A stretch of 33,575 nt of DNA from Desulfobacteraceae bacterium. GTDB lineage: Bacteria > Desulfobacterota > Desulfobacteria > Desulfobacterales > Desulfolunaceae. This document shows positions 1 to 8,914 of the stretch, in pieces (within the stretch, counting starts at the first letter, position 1; each line of letters starts with the position of its first letter). A program made the translations under genes and the position numbers. The stretch covers positions 1-33,575 of the forward strand of contig JABXKT010000035.1 of NCBI GenBank assembly GCA_013619155.1, given 5' to 3'. The notes below the pieces were generated by a model. It saw nothing but the letters and a program-made list of their open reading frames with translations. It was not told the DNA's origin and searched no databases.

Positions 1-101
1 GACCCAGGGCTTTCATGCGAAAGTTCGGAGTCTGCCGTATCTGTTTCAGGAACCTTGCATCGCACGGCAAGTTACCCGGTGTTACTAAGTCGAGCTGGTA
101 A
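1..101 (+). CDS. rpsN: 30S ribosomal protein S14 (3' end, zinc-binding type)
   Basis: The 5' part lies outside the window. The visible frame (codons from position 3) gives about 32 C-terminal residues ending in KSSW before TAA at 99-101. They contain a C-x2-C pair (CRIC) inside the typical [12 protein letters not shown] context, followed by the HGKLPGV segment. This is the signature of the short, zinc-binding S14 form. S14 binds 16S rRNA in the head of the small subunit. It is the first of a collinear ribosomal run, 62 bp upstream of rpsH, which is its usual neighbour in the spc operon. Confidence 0.93.
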   Translation, partial: PRAFMRKFGVCRICFRNLASHGKLPGVTKSSW

Positions 102-163
102 GCTTTAAGCTTATCCCTCGAAACTGGTATAAACCTTTACAGTACTATTCAACGGAGTAAATC

Positions 164-562
164 ATGACGATGAGTGATCCTATTGCGGATTTGTTAACAC
201 GCATCCGCAATGCCGGCAAAGCCAAGTTCCCCAAAGTCGATATCCCCGGATCAAAAATCAAGGTGGAAATCGCACGGGTTCTTCAGGAACAGGGCTTCAT
301 CAAGAACTACAAGTTTGTCGAAGACGGAAAGCAGGGCATGCTGAGGCTGTACCTCAAATATGATAATGTAGGTACCCACGCCATTTTCGGAATCACCAGA
401 GTGAGCAAGCCCAGCCGACGTATGTATGCCAAGTATAATGACCTGAAGCCGGTCCTTAACGGACTTGGCGTGGCCGTGGTCTCTACCTCCAAGGGTGTGA
501 TGACCGACAAGCAGGCTAAGTCGCAAAAACTTGGCGGAGAAATTCTCTGCAATATTTGGTAG
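164..562 (+). CDS. rpsH: 30S ribosomal protein S8
   Basis: 132 residues, normal family length. The N-terminus MSDPIADLLTRIRNA and the C-terminal KLGGEILCNIW are hallmark S8 segments. S8 is a primary 16S rRNA binder. In enterobacteria it also represses the spc operon by binding its mRNA; whether that holds here cannot be seen. A GGAG Shine-Dalgarno at about 155-158 supports ATG 164; ATG 170 is a possible alternative. It sits between rpsN and rplF in the conserved order. Confidence 0.97.
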   Translation: MTMSDPIADLLTRIRNAGKAKFPKVDIPGSKIKVEIARVLQEQGFIKNYKFVEDGKQGMLRLYLKYDNVGTHAIFGITRVSKPSRRMYAKYNDLKPVLNGLGVAVVSTSKGVMTDKQAKSQKLGGEILCNIW

Positions 563-577
563 CAAGGGAGCGACATT

Positions 578-1111
578 ATGTCTCGAATTGGAAAAAAGCC
601 CATTGTGCTGCCTGAATCCGTCAAGGCGGCTTATGCGGATAGAAAACTTGTAGTTGAAGGCCCCAAAGGCAAGCTGGAACAGGATATCCATCCTGTGGTG
701 GACCTGAAAATTGAGGACAACGTCATATCCGTTGAAATCATCGATAACGTTCGTGATGCGGGCGCATATCATGGGATGGTCCGAGCCATTGCCGCCAATA
801 TGGTGATTGGCGTCAGTACGGGATTTGAAAAGGCCCTTGAGGTCAATGGTATCGGCTATAAGGTGGAAGTTAAAGGTCAGACGATTATTCTAAACGTCGG
901 ATACTCACACGCCGTCAGCTATGAACTTCCCAAAAGCATCACTGCTTCTGTTGCGAAGAACATTCTCAAGATTGTTGGCGTTGACAAGCAGTTGGTCGGT
1001 CAGGTTGCCGCCAACATCCGCGACGTTCGACCTCCCGAGCCTTTCAAGGGCAAGGGGATCAAATATGTCGACGAGCACATCCAGAGAAAAGCTGGAAAGA
1101 CAGGAAAATAA
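578..1111 (+). CDS. rplF: 50S ribosomal protein L6
   Basis: 177 residues, the normal length. It starts MSRIGKKPI and carries the C-terminal PPEPFKGKGIKY segment diagnostic of bacterial L6, which binds 23S rRNA near the factor-binding site. The start is 15 bp after rpsH, with GGGAG upstream. A 93-bp gap containing a perfect hairpin separates it from rplR, unusually long for this operon. Confidence 0.97.
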   Translation: MSRIGKKPIVLPESVKAAYADRKLVVEGPKGKLEQDIHPVVDLKIEDNVISVEIIDNVRDAGAYHGMVRAIAANMVIGVSTGFEKALEVNGIGYKVEVKGQTIILNVGYSHAVSYELPKSITASVAKNILKIVGVDKQLVGQVAANIRDVRPPEPFKGKGIKYVDEHIQRKAGKTGK

Positions 1112-1146
1112 TAAGCCTGACTTTGCTTCGCCAGCTATGGTGTGGA

Positions 1147-1170
1147 CGGGACCCGCTTTTTCGGGTCCCG
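1147..1170 (+). other. Perfect hairpin between rplF and rplR
   Basis: CGGGACCCG (1147-1155) and CGGGTCCCG (1162-1170) form a 9-bp GC-rich stem with a 6-nt T-rich loop. The stem is followed by CCAAGG rather than a T-run, so it is not an intrinsic terminator. An RNA processing, pausing or protein-binding site within the spc transcript is possible. The structure is visible; its function is inferred. Confidence 0.6.
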
Positions 1171-1204
1171 CCAAGGTTCAGCTTATCATATACAGGATAA
1201 AGAT

Positions 1205-1570
1205 ATGGCTACTATAAGTTCTCGTAAAGAGAAGCGACTCAAAAAAAAGATCAGGATCCGTAAGAAGATTGTCGGAACTCAGGAACGTCCTCGTCTCTGT
1301 GTGTTTCGCAGCGCCAAGCATATCTATGCGCAGCTCATCGACGATACTGCCGGTGTCACTCTTGCAGCGGCATCCACTGTCGACAAAGGGTATAGCGTAG
1401 AAGAGGGCGGCGACAAGTCAGCTAAGGCCAAGGTCGTTGGCAAGCTTGTAGCGGTAAGAGCTATGGAAAAAGGTGTAAAAAGTGTCGTTTTCGATCGAAG
1501 CGGCTACATCTACCATGGCCGTGTGAAGTCCCTCGCTGATGGGGCACGAGAAGCAGGACTGGAATTTTAA
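1205..1570 (+). CDS. rplR: 50S ribosomal protein L18
   Basis: 121 residues from ATG 1205 ([21 protein letters not shown]). The basic N-terminus and the C-terminal [24 protein letters not shown] block are typical of L18, which binds 5S rRNA. An in-frame ATG at 1142 would add 21 residues running through the hairpin at 1147-1170 and is not L18-like. An AGGAT Shine-Dalgarno at about 1193-1197 supports 1205. It lies directly upstream of rpsE, as in other spc operons. Confidence 0.96.
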   Translation: MATISSRKEKRLKKKIRIRKKIVGTQERPRLCVFRSAKHIYAQLIDDTAGVTLAAASTVDKGYSVEEGGDKSAKAKVVGKLVAVRAMEKGVKSVVFDRSGYIYHGRVKSLADGAREAGLEF

Positions 1571-1587
1571 TCTGAAGGAGGCGTCCT

Positions 1588-2082
1588 TTGTTCAGAAAAG
1601 ACACAGAAGAAAACGGATTGATCGACAAGGTTGTCTATATCAACCGCGTTGCCAAGGTCGTCAAGGGTGGTCGCAGATTCAGCTTTAGTGCCATTGTTGT
1701 CGTCGGAGATGGAAAAGGCAGTATTGGTTACGGTCTCGGTAAAGCGGGCGAGGTTCCCGAAGCCATTCGTAAAGGTGTTGAAAGCGCCAAGAAGACAATG
1801 GTGAAGGTCAACCTTGTGAATGGAACGATTCCCTCCGAGGTGATTGGTAAATTTGGTGCCGGGCGTGTGCTTCTTAAGCCTGCCTCAGAAGGTACTGGAC
1901 TCATTGCTGGTGGTGCGGTTCGCGCCGTACTCGAAGCCGTGGGTGTTACTGATATTCTGACCAAATGCATGGGTTCCAACAACCCCCATAACGTAGTCAA
2001 AGCCACCATCGCAGGCCTGAAAGCAAACCAGAGCCGTGCGGAAGTGGCCCGGCGCAGGGGTCTGAGACCTGAAGATCTGTAA
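1588..2082 (+). CDS. rpsE: 30S ribosomal protein S5
   Basis: 164 residues beginning at a TTG codon, with AAGGAGG at 1575-1581 placed correctly for it. The dsRBD-like N-domain contains [24 protein letters not shown], and the C-domain contains [21 protein letters not shown], both canonical. S5 contributes to decoding fidelity at the mRNA entry site. No ATG lies nearby in frame, so the TTG start is well supported. Confidence 0.97.
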   Translation: MFRKDTEENGLIDKVVYINRVAKVVKGGRRFSFSAIVVVGDGKGSIGYGLGKAGEVPEAIRKGVESAKKTMVKVNLVNGTIPSEVIGKFGAGRVLLKPASEGTGLIAGGAVRAVLEAVGVTDILTKCMGSNNPHNVVKATIAGLKANQSRAEVARRRGLRPEDL

Positions 2083-2098
2083 TCGGGGGAGTTAGCAA

Positions 2099-2293
2099 AT
2101 GTCACAAAAGCTGAAAATTACTCTTGTCAGAAGCATGATCGGCCGACCCGAAAAGCACCGTCGTGTGCTCAGGGGCATGGGCCTGACGAAGATGAACAAA
2201 ACAGTCGAGCTGGAAGACACCCCCTCTATTCGGGGTATGGTCAATAAGGTTGTTCATCTTGTGAAAGTAGAGGAGAACACCAATGAAGCTTAA
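2099..2293 (+). CDS. rpmD: 50S ribosomal protein L30
   Basis: 64 residues, bacterial size. It carries the classical [23 protein letters not shown] segment followed by [24 protein letters not shown]30 is a small 23S rRNA-binding protein. A GGGGGAG Shine-Dalgarno lies at about 2085-2091. Its stop overlaps the rplO start by 11 bp, suggesting translational coupling. Confidence 0.96.
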   Translation: MSQKLKITLVRSMIGRPEKHRRVLRGMGLTKMNKTVELEDTPSIRGMVNKVVHLVKVEENTNEA

Positions 2294-2720
2294 TGAACTG
2301 TCACCGGCAGAAGGCTCGGTCAAGGCGCGCAAGCGTATTGGCCGCGGTGTAGGCTCCGGTTGGGGTAAGACCTCTGGTCGTGGTACCAAGGGTTTTAAAA
2401 GCCGTTCAGGCGGCAGCGTCCGTCCTGGTTTCGAAGGTGGACAGATGCCCATCTATCGACGTCTTCCCAAGCGTGGCTTCACCAATATTTTCAAAAAAGC
2501 GTTCGCCATCCTGAATGTTCAGGACCTCGCCCGTTTCGAAGAGGGTCAGGTTGTTGATGAAGCGGCTCTCGTAGGGGCCGGCCTTGTGAAAGGTCGCCGC
2601 GATGGCATCAAGATTCTCGGAAATGGTGAGGTCACCATGAAACTCACCATCAAAGAGTGTCAGGTGTCTAAAAGTGCTCGAGAGAAAATTGAAGCAGCAG
2701 GTGGAACAGTAGAGGCCTAA
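2283..2720 (+). CDS. rplO: 50S ribosomal protein L15
   Basis: 145 residues. The Gly/Arg-rich N-terminus ([19 protein letters not shown], then KGFKSRSGG) and the [15 protein letters not shown] motif are diagnostic. The C-terminal part matches the L15e/L18e fold. L15 is an early large-subunit assembly protein. The ATG at 2283 lies within the end of rpmD, with GAGGAGA just upstream. secY follows after 6 bp, the universal arrangement. Confidence 0.97.
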   Translation: MKLNELSPAEGSVKARKRIGRGVGSGWGKTSGRGTKGFKSRSGGSVRPGFEGGQMPIYRRLPKRGFTNIFKKAFAILNVQDLARFEEGQVVDEAALVGAGLVKGRRDGIKILGNGEVTMKLTIKECQVSKSAREKIEAAGGTVEA

Positions 2721-2726
2721 GACCAT

Positions 2727-4025
2727 ATGACGACCAGTGGATTCCAGAACCTATTCAAATTACCGGAACTGAAGAAGCGGATCGTAACAACCCTGATGCT
2801 TTTGCTTGTCTATCGCATTGGGGTTCACGTTCCCACACCCGGAATCAATGCCGATGCCCTCGCCGATATTTTTTCAAAATACGGCGGCGGTATCGTTGGC
2901 ATGTTTAACATGTTTTCCGGGGGGGCATTGGAGAGACTCTCCGTTTTTGCCCTGGGCATTATGCCCTACATCAGTGCATCTATCATTCTGCAGTTGATGA
3001 CCGTGGTGGTTCCTCACCTTGAACAGCTGAAGAAAGAAGGGGAGCAGGGACAGAAGAAAATCACCCAGTACACACGGTACGGTACGGTGCTTCTCAGCGT
3101 GATCCAAGGCTTCGGTATCAGTGTGGGTTTGGAAGCCATGCACGTCGTAACGAATCCCGGTTGGGGCTTTCGTATCATGACCGTCATCACCTTGACGGCC
3201 GGTACGGCATTTATCATGTGGCTGGGTGAGCAGATTACAGAGCGTGGCATCGGTAACGGGATCTCCCTGATCATTTTTGCAGGGATTATCGCCCGTATGC
3301 CCTCAGCGGTCATCAGTACCTTCAGACTCCTCTCCTCTGGTGAGATGGGGCTCTTCAGCGTGCTGCTGCTCATCGCCATGATGGTCTCTGTGGTGTGGTT
3401 TATTATCTATATGGAGACGGCCCAGCGCCGCATTCCCGTAGAGTATGCCAAACGCGTCGTGGGCCGTAAGGTCTATGGCGGTCAGAGTTCTCATCTGCCC
3501 TTGAAGATCAACACCTCTGGTGTGATCCCGCCCATCTTCGCCTCTTCCATTATCGTGTTCCCGACGACCATCGCGTCGTTTTTTCCCGATATTCCAGTGA
3601 TGCAGACGATCAGTAGTATGATGGCACCGGGTAGTCCACTCTACTCGTTGATTTTTGTGGGATTCATTGTCTTCTTCTGTTTCTTTTATACCGCCATCCA
3701 GTTCAACCCCACGGATGTCGCGGAGAACATGAAGAAGAATGGTGGATACATTCCGGGAATTAGGCCGGGTAAGCGTACAGCCGACTACATCGATAAGGTG
3801 CTCACCCGCATCACGGTCGTAGGAGCCATCTACGTCTCCGCCATCTGCGTGCTTCCCACCCTCCTGATTACCAAAGTGCACGTCCCTTTCTATTTCGGTG
3901 GAACGGCCCTGCTTATTGTAGTGGGTGTCGCCATTGACACTGTTGCCCAGATGGAATCGCATCTCGTCATGAGAAATTATAGCGGCTTTCTGGGGGATGG
4001 CAAAACGATGAAGGGTCGTCGTTAA
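2727..4025 (+). CDS. secY: Protein translocase subunit SecY
   Basis: 432 residues, the normal length, with about ten hydrophobic segments. SecY is the channel of the Sec translocon in the inner membrane, working with SecE, SecG and SecA. Family hallmarks visible are [20 protein letters not shown], the plug region [48 protein letters not shown] and the [25 protein letters not shown] cytosolic loop. It starts 6 bp after rplO. No adk or map follows, only a 292-bp gap. Confidence 0.98.
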   Translation: MTTSGFQNLFKLPELKKRIVTTLMLLLVYRIGVHVPTPGINADALADIFSKYGGGIVGMFNMFSGGALERLSVFALGIMPYISASIILQLMTVVVPHLEQLKKEGEQGQKKITQYTRYGTVLLSVIQGFGISVGLEAMHVVTNPGWGFRIMTVITLTAGTAFIMWLGEQITERGIGNGISLIIFAGIIARMPSAVISTFRLLSSGEMGLFSVLLLIAMMVSVVWFIIYMETAQRRIPVEYAKRVVGRKVYGGQSSHLPLKINTSGVIPPIFASSIIVFPTTIASFFPDIPVMQTISSMMAPGSPLYSLIFVGFIVFFCFFYTAIQFNPTDVAENMKKNGGYIPGIRPGKRTADYIDKVLTRITVVGAIYVSAICVLPTLLITKVHVPFYFGGTALLIVVGVAIDTVAQMESHLVMRNYSGFLGDGKTMKGRR

Positions 4026-4060
4026 GTTCACGAACTGTTTGTACGTATATGGATGTATAG

Positions 4061-4103
4061 CCCCTTTCCCATCTCCCCTCACCGGGTGGGTGGGAGAAAA
4101 GGG
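4061..4103 (+). other. Imperfect hairpin in the secY-infA gap
   Basis: In the 292-bp non-coding gap, CTCCCCTCAC pairs with GTGGG-T-GGGAG across a CGG loop, extended by CCCTTT with AAAAGGG beyond a CCCAT bulge. No T-run follows directly, although a T8 tract occurs at 4143-4150. It could be a weak attenuator or a processing site separating secY from the infA/alpha-operon genes. I found no promoter in the gap close enough to consensus to list. Confidence 0.4.
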
Positions 4104-4317
4104 TTGTCATCCATTTGCGAGTGTAGTATCAGATCATGCTGGTTTTTTTTGTTTTGGGGCCACCTCTCCGTGAAACTTAGCCAGCTTGAGTTGCAATGAT
4201 AAGATACTCGATATTTGGAGATCATTCGTAAGGTAAACTCTGCAATCTGGTCGAAAGCGGTGTGAGCCGTTTTAACCCATTGGACCAGACACATTCGATT
4301 ATCGTGGGAGGAGAGTT

Positions 4318-4536
4318 ATGGCAAAGGAAGAACCCATCAAGGTGCAGGGGACTGTGCTTGAAACTTTGCCCAATGCAATGTTTAAGGTGGAACTGGAAAA
4401 CAAGCATCAGATCTTGGCTCACATCTCTGGTAAGATGCGTATGCATTTTATCAAAATTCTGCCCGGAGATAAGGTGACAGTCGAACTGTCACCCTACGAC
4501 TTGACCAGAGGAAGAATCACCTACCGATCCAAGTAG
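4318..4536 (+). CDS. infA: Translation initiation factor IF-1
   Basis: 72 residues, exact family length. It has the single OB fold of IF-1, with [51 protein letters not shown] and the terminal YRSK. IF-1 occupies the ribosomal A site during initiation. GGGAGGAG lies just upstream of ATG 4318. Its place between secY and rpmJ is common, usually with map before it, which is missing here. Confidence 0.97.
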   Translation: MAKEEPIKVQGTVLETLPNAMFKVELENKHQILAHISGKMRMHFIKILPGDKVTVELSPYDLTRGRITYRSK

Positions 4537-4582
4537 CTATCCTTACGATATTTGAAGGATGAAACGAGGGAGTATAGCCCAG

Positions 4583-4696
4583 ATGAAAGTTAGAGCTTCA
4601 GTAAAAAAAATATGTCCTAAGTGCAAGGTTGTCCGTCGTCACGGCGTTGTACGGGTTATCTGCGAAAACAAACGTCATAAGCAGAGACAGGGATAG
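4583..4696 (+). CDS. rpmJ: 50S ribosomal protein L36 (zinc-binding form)
   Basis: A 37-residue gene starting [14 protein letters not shown] and ending RHKQRQG. Cys11, Cys14, Cys27 and His32 form the CCCH zinc site of the C+ form of L36. The length is exactly that of the family. GGGAG upstream at about 4568-4572 supports the ATG. It lies 46 bp after infA and 13 bp before rpsM, the standard order. Confidence 0.97.
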   Translation: MKVRASVKKICPKCKVVRRHGVVRVICENKRHKQRQG

Positions 4697-4709
4697 AGGA
4701 GGATAAATT

Positions 4710-5078
4710 TTGGCAAGGATTGCAGGGGTAGATTTACCCAGAAAAAAAAGAATTGATATCGCGTTGACCTACATCTATGGTGTTGGCCTCTCGACAGCGA
4801 AAGAGATCCTCGGAAAGAACGATATTGATCCGAGTACAAATACTCAGGATTTGACAGAATCTGATGTCAACCTTATCCGAAAAACCATTGGCAGCGATTG
4901 TCGTGTAGAGGGAGAACTCCGCACGGAAGTGTCAATGAACATCAAGCGATTGATGGATTTAGGTTGTTATCGTGGACTTCGTCATCGTAAATCCCTCCCT
5001 GTCAACGGACAGAGAACGAAAACCAACGCACGGACCCGAAAAGGCCCCAAACGAGCTGCTATTAAGAAGAAGAAGTAG
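4710..5078 (+). CDS. rpsM: 30S ribosomal protein S13
   Basis: 122 residues starting at TTG, with GAGGAGG ahead of it at about 4696-4702. It contains [22 protein letters not shown] with the helix-hairpin-helix [13 protein letters not shown], and the C-terminal [30 protein letters not shown] tail that reaches the P-site tRNA. All are typical S13 features. It is the first large gene of the alpha operon section. Confidence 0.97.
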   Translation: MARIAGVDLPRKKRIDIALTYIYGVGLSTAKEILGKNDIDPSTNTQDLTESDVNLIRKTIGSDCRVEGELRTEVSMNIKRLMDLGCYRGLRHRKSLPVNGQRTKTNARTRKGPKRAAIKKKK

Positions 5079-5130
5079 TAACTTGCAGCTTGGGACACTT
5101 GGTCACGATTAAAGGAGGCTTTTAAGCGTC

Positions 5131-5520
5131 ATGGCGAAGACACGCGCAAAACAAAAGAAAAAAGTCAGAAAGAATATATCCAGTGGAGTGGTTCATATCC
5201 AGTCCACGTTTAACAATACCATTGTATCTATTACCGATACCAACGGCAACGTTATCTCCTGGTCCAGCGCCGGCATGCACGGCTTCAAAGGGTCCCGTAA
5301 GAGCACCCCTTTTGCTGCACAGCTTGCAGCAGAAGATGCGGCCAAGAAGGCTCAGGAACACGGCATGAAAACCGTGGAAGTTGAAGTGAAAGGACCCGGC
5401 GCAGGTCGCGAGTCCGCCCTTCGTGCACTTCAGGCAGCAGGGTTCGTGATTACCAAGATCAGGGACGTCACCCCTGTGGCGCATAACGGTTGTCGCCCCC
5501 CGAAGAAGAGAAGAGTTTAA
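5131..5520 (+). CDS. rpsK: 30S ribosomal protein S11
   Basis: 129 residues. It has the basic N-terminus, then [47 protein letters not shown] and the C-terminal [19 protein letters not shown], all S11 hallmarks. S11 forms part of the 30S platform. AAAGGAGG upstream at about 5111-5118 supports ATG 5131. It lies between rpsM and rpsD as expected. Confidence 0.97.
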   Translation: MAKTRAKQKKKVRKNISSGVVHIQSTFNNTIVSITDTNGNVISWSSAGMHGFKGSRKSTPFAAQLAAEDAAKKAQEHGMKTVEVEVKGPGAGRESALRALQAAGFVITKIRDVTPVAHNGCRPPKKRRV

Positions 5521-5570
5521 AAAAGATTATTTCGACTGATACAATATAAGAAGTATCAAAGGAGGAGGAT

Positions 5571-6197
5571 TTGGCTAGATACAGGGGTTCCGTCTGCCGT
5601 CTCTGCAGACGTGAAAATATGAAACTTTTCCTTAAGGGCGATCGATGCTACTCTGACAAGTGTAGCTTTGACCGTCGCAGCTACGCACCTGGACAGCATG
5701 GTCAGCGTCGCTCAAAATTTTCCGATTACGGTATTCAGCTTAGGGAAAAGCAGAAAGTAAGACGTATTTACGGTGTTTCTGAAAAGCAGTTCCGCATCAT
5801 CTTCAAGAAGGCGGATCAGAAAAAAGGGATTACCGGTACCAACCTGCTGCAAGCCCTCGAATGCAGACTTGATAACGTCGTTTACCGACTTGGTTTTGTC
5901 AACTCTCGTACCCAGGGGCGTCATTTTGTTCGTCATGGCCATTTCCTCGTGAATAGCTGTAAAGTGGATATCCCCTCTTACATCGTGAAGAAAGATGATG
6001 TAATTGAGATCCGCGAGAAGAGCAAGAAGGTTCAGTTTGTTCAGGATGCTGTGGACGCCGTTGTTCGTCGTGGTGTGCCCCAGTGGCTGGAACTGGACAA
6101 AGAGAACATGAAAGCCAGAGTTGTAAATCTTCCTGCACGTGAAGATATCACCCTGCCGATTCAAGAACAGCTGATCGTAGAACTGTACTCCAAGTAG
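5571..6197 (+). CDS. rpsD: 30S ribosomal protein S4 (zinc-binding form)
   Basis: 208 residues with a TTG start after GGAGGAGG. The N-domain has Cys9-x2-Cys12 and Cys26-x4-Cys31, the zinc-binding C+ type of S4. The S4 RNA-binding domain follows ([30 protein letters not shown]). S4 nucleates 30S assembly and in E. coli represses the alpha operon; regulation here is not demonstrable. rpoA follows after 55 bp. Confidence 0.97.
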   Translation: MARYRGSVCRLCRRENMKLFLKGDRCYSDKCSFDRRSYAPGQHGQRRSKFSDYGIQLREKQKVRRIYGVSEKQFRIIFKKADQKKGITGTNLLQALECRLDNVVYRLGFVNSRTQGRHFVRHGHFLVNSCKVDIPSYIVKKDDVIEIREKSKKVQFVQDAVDAVVRRGVPQWLELDKENMKARVVNLPAREDITLPIQEQLIVELYSK

Positions 6198-6252
6198 TGG
6201 AGCATATTACGGGACGTAAATTGTTGCTCTTGGCACAATTCTGGAGATCAAT

Positions 6253-7272
6253 ATGACATCAAACGAAATGATTTACATGAACTGGCATGAGATGATCAGT
6301 CCGGACAAGGTGCTTCTGTCCGGCAGTTCAACTTACGGCAAGTTTGTATGTGAACCTCTCGAACGGGGATACGGCACAACCATCGGAAATGCCCTCCGGA
6401 GGATCATTCTTTCATCCCTCTACGGTGCTGGCGTCGTGTCCGTCAAAATTGAGGGGGTTCTACATGAATTCTCCCCAATTCCAGGGGTTCTTGAGGATGT
6501 CTCTGAGCTGATTCTCAATATTAAAGAGCTGAAGCTGAAGGTGGATGACACCGAAATGCGTGTACTGGAGTTGAGGGCCGAAGGCCCCGGCAAGGTATGT
6601 GCTGGCGACCTCATCAGTCCTGACGGAAGGGTGGAGATTCTGAATCCGGATCTTCATATTGCGACTCTGAATGACGGTGGTAAGCTTAGCGTAGATCTCA
6701 CTGTTGAAGTGGGACGTGGGTATGCTTTGGCCAGGGACAATAAAGACGCAGATGCACCCGTTGGCACCATTGCCATCGATACTGTCTTTTCTCCCATCAA
6801 AAAGGTCAACTACACGGTGTCAAACTCTCGTGTGGGGCAGAAAACGGACTACGATAAGCTGACCCTTGAAGTGTGGACGGACGGAAGTCTGATTCCAGAG
6901 GATTCTGTGGCGTATGCTGCAAAAATTCTTAAAGAGCAGATGAGTCCTTTCATCAACTTTGATGAAGATATTGAGCCTGAACACGATAGCGTCAGTGAAG
7001 AGGGCGGGGACAGAGATTTCAATGAAAACCTCTATAGAAATGTAGATGAGCTTGAGCTCTCGGTCCGAAGTGCCAACTGCCTTAAAAATGCCGATATCAT
7101 CAAGATATATCAGCTCGTTCAGAAAACAGAAGCCGAAATGCTTAAAACCAAGAACTTCGGTCGAAAATCTCTGAATGAGATCAAAGAGGTCTTGACTGAG
7201 ATGGGGCTTTCCCTCGGAATGAAACTTGATGGTTTCAGCCCGAAAGAGGAAGACGGATCTGAAGGGGAGTAA
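6253..7272 (+). CDS. rpoA: DNA-directed RNA polymerase subunit alpha
   Basis: 339 residues. The N-terminal dimerisation domain contains [20 protein letters not shown] (about 35-54). A charged linker (about 240-260) leads to the C-terminal DNA- and activator-binding domain with [14 protein letters not shown] (from about 269), where Arg272 corresponds to the UP-element-contacting arginine, and [14 protein letters not shown]. Normal length. ATG 6253 is preceded by GGAGATCA; ATGs a few codons in cannot be excluded. It sits between rpsD and rplQ as in all alpha operons. Confidence 0.97.
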   Translation: MTSNEMIYMNWHEMISPDKVLLSGSSTYGKFVCEPLERGYGTTIGNALRRIILSSLYGAGVVSVKIEGVLHEFSPIPGVLEDVSELILNIKELKLKVDDTEMRVLELRAEGPGKVCAGDLISPDGRVEILNPDLHIATLNDGGKLSVDLTVEVGRGYALARDNKDADAPVGTIAIDTVFSPIKKVNYTVSNSRVGQKTDYDKLTLEVWTDGSLIPEDSVAYAAKILKEQMSPFINFDEDIEPEHDSVSEEGGDRDFNENLYRNVDELELSVRSANCLKNADIIKIYQLVQKTEAEMLKTKNFGRKSLNEIKEVLTEMGLSLGMKLDGFSPKEEDGSEGE

Positions 7273-7278
7273 GAGTAC

Positions 7279-7665
7279 ATGAGACATAGAAAAGCAGGCG
7301 TTAAGCTGAATAGAACATCTGCCCATCGTAAGGCGATGTTTCGCAATATGGTGACCTCTCTATTTAAACACGAGAGGATCAAAACCACCGACGTCAAGGC
7401 CAAAGAGCTGCGTCGTTGGGCGGATAAAATGATTACCCTGGCAAAGCGTGGAGATCTCCATGCCCGTCGTCAGGCGATGGCTGTTATTATCGAAAAAGAT
7501 GTGGTGCATAAGCTTTTTGAAGAGGCTCCTGCACGCTTCGCAGATAAAAACGGCGGATACACCCGCGTGACCAAGATCGGCTTTCGAGCCGGTGATGCGG
7601 CGTCTATGGCCATGGTTGAGTTCACCTCACCCAAGCCTGAAGCCTCTGCAGTAACCGACGCGTAA
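7279..7665 (+). CDS. rplQ: 50S ribosomal protein L17
   Basis: 128 residues. The N-terminal [24 protein letters not shown] and the following [22 protein letters not shown] are diagnostic of bacterial L17, a 23S rRNA-binding protein. The C-terminus, with [17 protein letters not shown], is also typical. It begins 6 bp after rpoA and is the last gene of the operon. A terminator follows about 100 bp later, and the convergent GGDEF frame overlaps its last 39 bp. Confidence 0.97.
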   Translation: MRHRKAGVKLNRTSAHRKAMFRNMVTSLFKHERIKTTDVKAKELRRWADKMITLAKRGDLHARRQAMAVIIEKDVVHKLFEEAPARFADKNGGYTRVTKIGFRAGDAASMAMVEFTSPKPEASAVTDA

Positions 7666-8775
7666 TGCCGGGTGGAGTTTTGACGACTCTACCGGTCTGC
7701 ATGAACAGTTAGTAACAGCCAAGGAGCATTCGCTCAGGAGGTGGCTGTGACCTGTTGCACATAAAAGCCCACGGCATTTTGCCGCGGGCTTTTTTTGTTT
7801 TTGCAGCAGGGTGAGGTAGTCGGGGCTCGCCTCCCTCGTGAGGGAGGCGATACCGGCACTGGCAAGCTGGTAAATGGTGTGGCCGTTCACATGGAGCGGC
7901 GTTGTTTCCATTTTATTTTGGATCCGCCATATCATGGATTCTGCCTGGCTAAGGGTCGTCTCCGGTAGTACCAGGACGAACTCATCTCCGGCAAACCGAC
8001 AGAGTATATCGCTCTCCCGGGTGTGGTGGGAGAGGGTCTGGGCGACCTCCATGAGGACTTTATCACCGGTGTCGTGACCATACTGGTCATTAATTTTTTT
8101 GAATTTATCGAGATCGAGGAAGGCGATGGCGAGTTCTCGTTGGTAGCGTTTGGCCCGATTAAATTCATGCTCCAGGGCGTGTTCCATGGCACGGCGATTG
8201 AGCAGTTCCGTGAGGGGGTCATTAAATGCCAGGAGCCGCAAGCGTTCATGGGCTGTGACATTGGAGAGGCACAGGGAGAATTTTAGGGCGAGTTGTGCGA
8301 TCAGGACGGGGTCTAAATCGGGTGTGAAACGTTCTGCATCAATATCCCCCTGATTCAAGCTCCCGATGACCTCACCGTCAAGGGTGATGGGAGCAATGGA
8401 CATGGAGCGAATCATCCACCCATTTTTTTTTGGTATGAGGCTGTGGTAGGCATGGAGGTCTTCATTAATCAGGGTGGGGGTGGTGCCGGTCCCTAAGAGT
8501 CCGCGAAATTGAGATCGTGCCGTGAGGTGCACTTGTTTGGGCAGGAGCGTCGAAGAGCCAAAGGCTTTGAGTAAAAGACGAGATGCCTCACTCTCCTCTA
8601 TGAGAGTGATCCAGACACAGGGAAGATTGAACTGTTTTGATATTTCAGACAAAAGTGCCTCAAATAAATCCTTGAAATTGAGGACGGTGAGTATTTTTGT
8701 CTCAACTTCATGGAATTTTCGAGCGGTTATTTCATTTTCTCTGATACGGTAGAGCAGCTGTTTGAAAGTTAGCAT
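7627..8775 (-). CDS. GAF/DUF484-like plus GGDEF protein, C-terminus altered
   Basis: 382 residues as an open frame. Residues 1-170 form a DUF484/GAF-like sensory module with an N-terminal coiled coil; the [19 protein letters not shown] segment is DUF484-like. Residues 183-325 are a GGDEF domain, the c-di-GMP synthase fold, with [10 protein letters not shown] (221-230). The signature is AGDEF (262-266), an active-type variant, and an inhibitory RxxD site (253-256) lies five residues ahead. The final helix, usually ADxALYxAK, is missing. After LTLLQ325 the frame runs through the rplQ terminator and into rplQ itself, giving an unlikely basic/Cys-rich tail. Either the domain is truncated or an indel lies in the A-tract opposite 7790-7804. 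No good Shine-Dalgarno precedes ATG 8775. It is divergent from the STAS-like gene. Confidence 0.8.
   Translation of the reverse strand: MLTFKQLLYRIRENEITARKFHEVETKILTVLNFKDLFEALLSEISKQFNLPCVWITLIEESEASRLLLKAFGSSTLLPKQVHLTARSQFRGLLGTGTTPTLINEDLHAYHSLIPKKNGWMIRSMSIAPITLDGEVIGSLNQGDIDAERFTPDLDPVLIAQLALKFSLCLSNVTAHERLRLLAFNDPLTELLNRRAMEHALEHEFNRAKRYQRELAIAFLDLDKFKKINDQYGHDTGDKVLMEVAQTLSHHTRESDILCRFAGDEFVLVLPETTLSQAESMIWRIQNKMETTPLHVNGHTIYQLASAGIASLTREASPDYLTLLQKQKKPAAKCRGLLCATGHSHLLSECSLAVTNCSCRPVESSKLHPALRVGYCRGFRLG
7766..7797 (+). terminator. Intrinsic terminator of the alpha operon
   Basis: AGCCCACGGCA (7766-7776) pairs with TGCCGCGGGCT (7780-7790), with one A/C mismatch and a short T loop, followed by seven Ts and TGTTTTT. 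It is a strong rho-independent terminator for rplQ. On the opposite strand the same DNA is read as the C-terminal end of the GGDEF frame. Confidence 0.92.
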
Positions 8776-8799
8776 AGGTATAGTGTGAACGAAGGATTA

Positions 8800-8828
8800 T
8801 TGAAAATAATAATGTTAAAAAATAATAA
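8800..8828 (+). promoter_or_regulatory. Sigma-70-type promoter for the STAS-like gene
   Basis: TTGAAA (8800-8805), a 17-bp spacer and TAATAA (8823-8828) make a good sigma-70 match in an AT-rich divergent intergenic region. The element AAATAATAATG occurs twice (8804-8814 and 8820-8830), 16 bp apart, overlapping the spacer and -10, and may be an operator or a slippage product. Transcription would start near 8835, about 80 nt before ATG 8915. Confidence 0.55.
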
Positions 8829-8914
8829 TGAAAGACCTTCAAAAGAAGTAGTGTTATTCCGATAATAAAGTCAAGAGAATAGACATGAATGTTTTAAAGT
8901 GAGGTGGAGGGGGT

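Noticed and set aside
3303..4082. 259-codon - strand frame opposite secY.
   Set aside because: Composition is His/Asp/Arg-rich, as expected from the reverse complement of membrane-protein codons; secY is certain.
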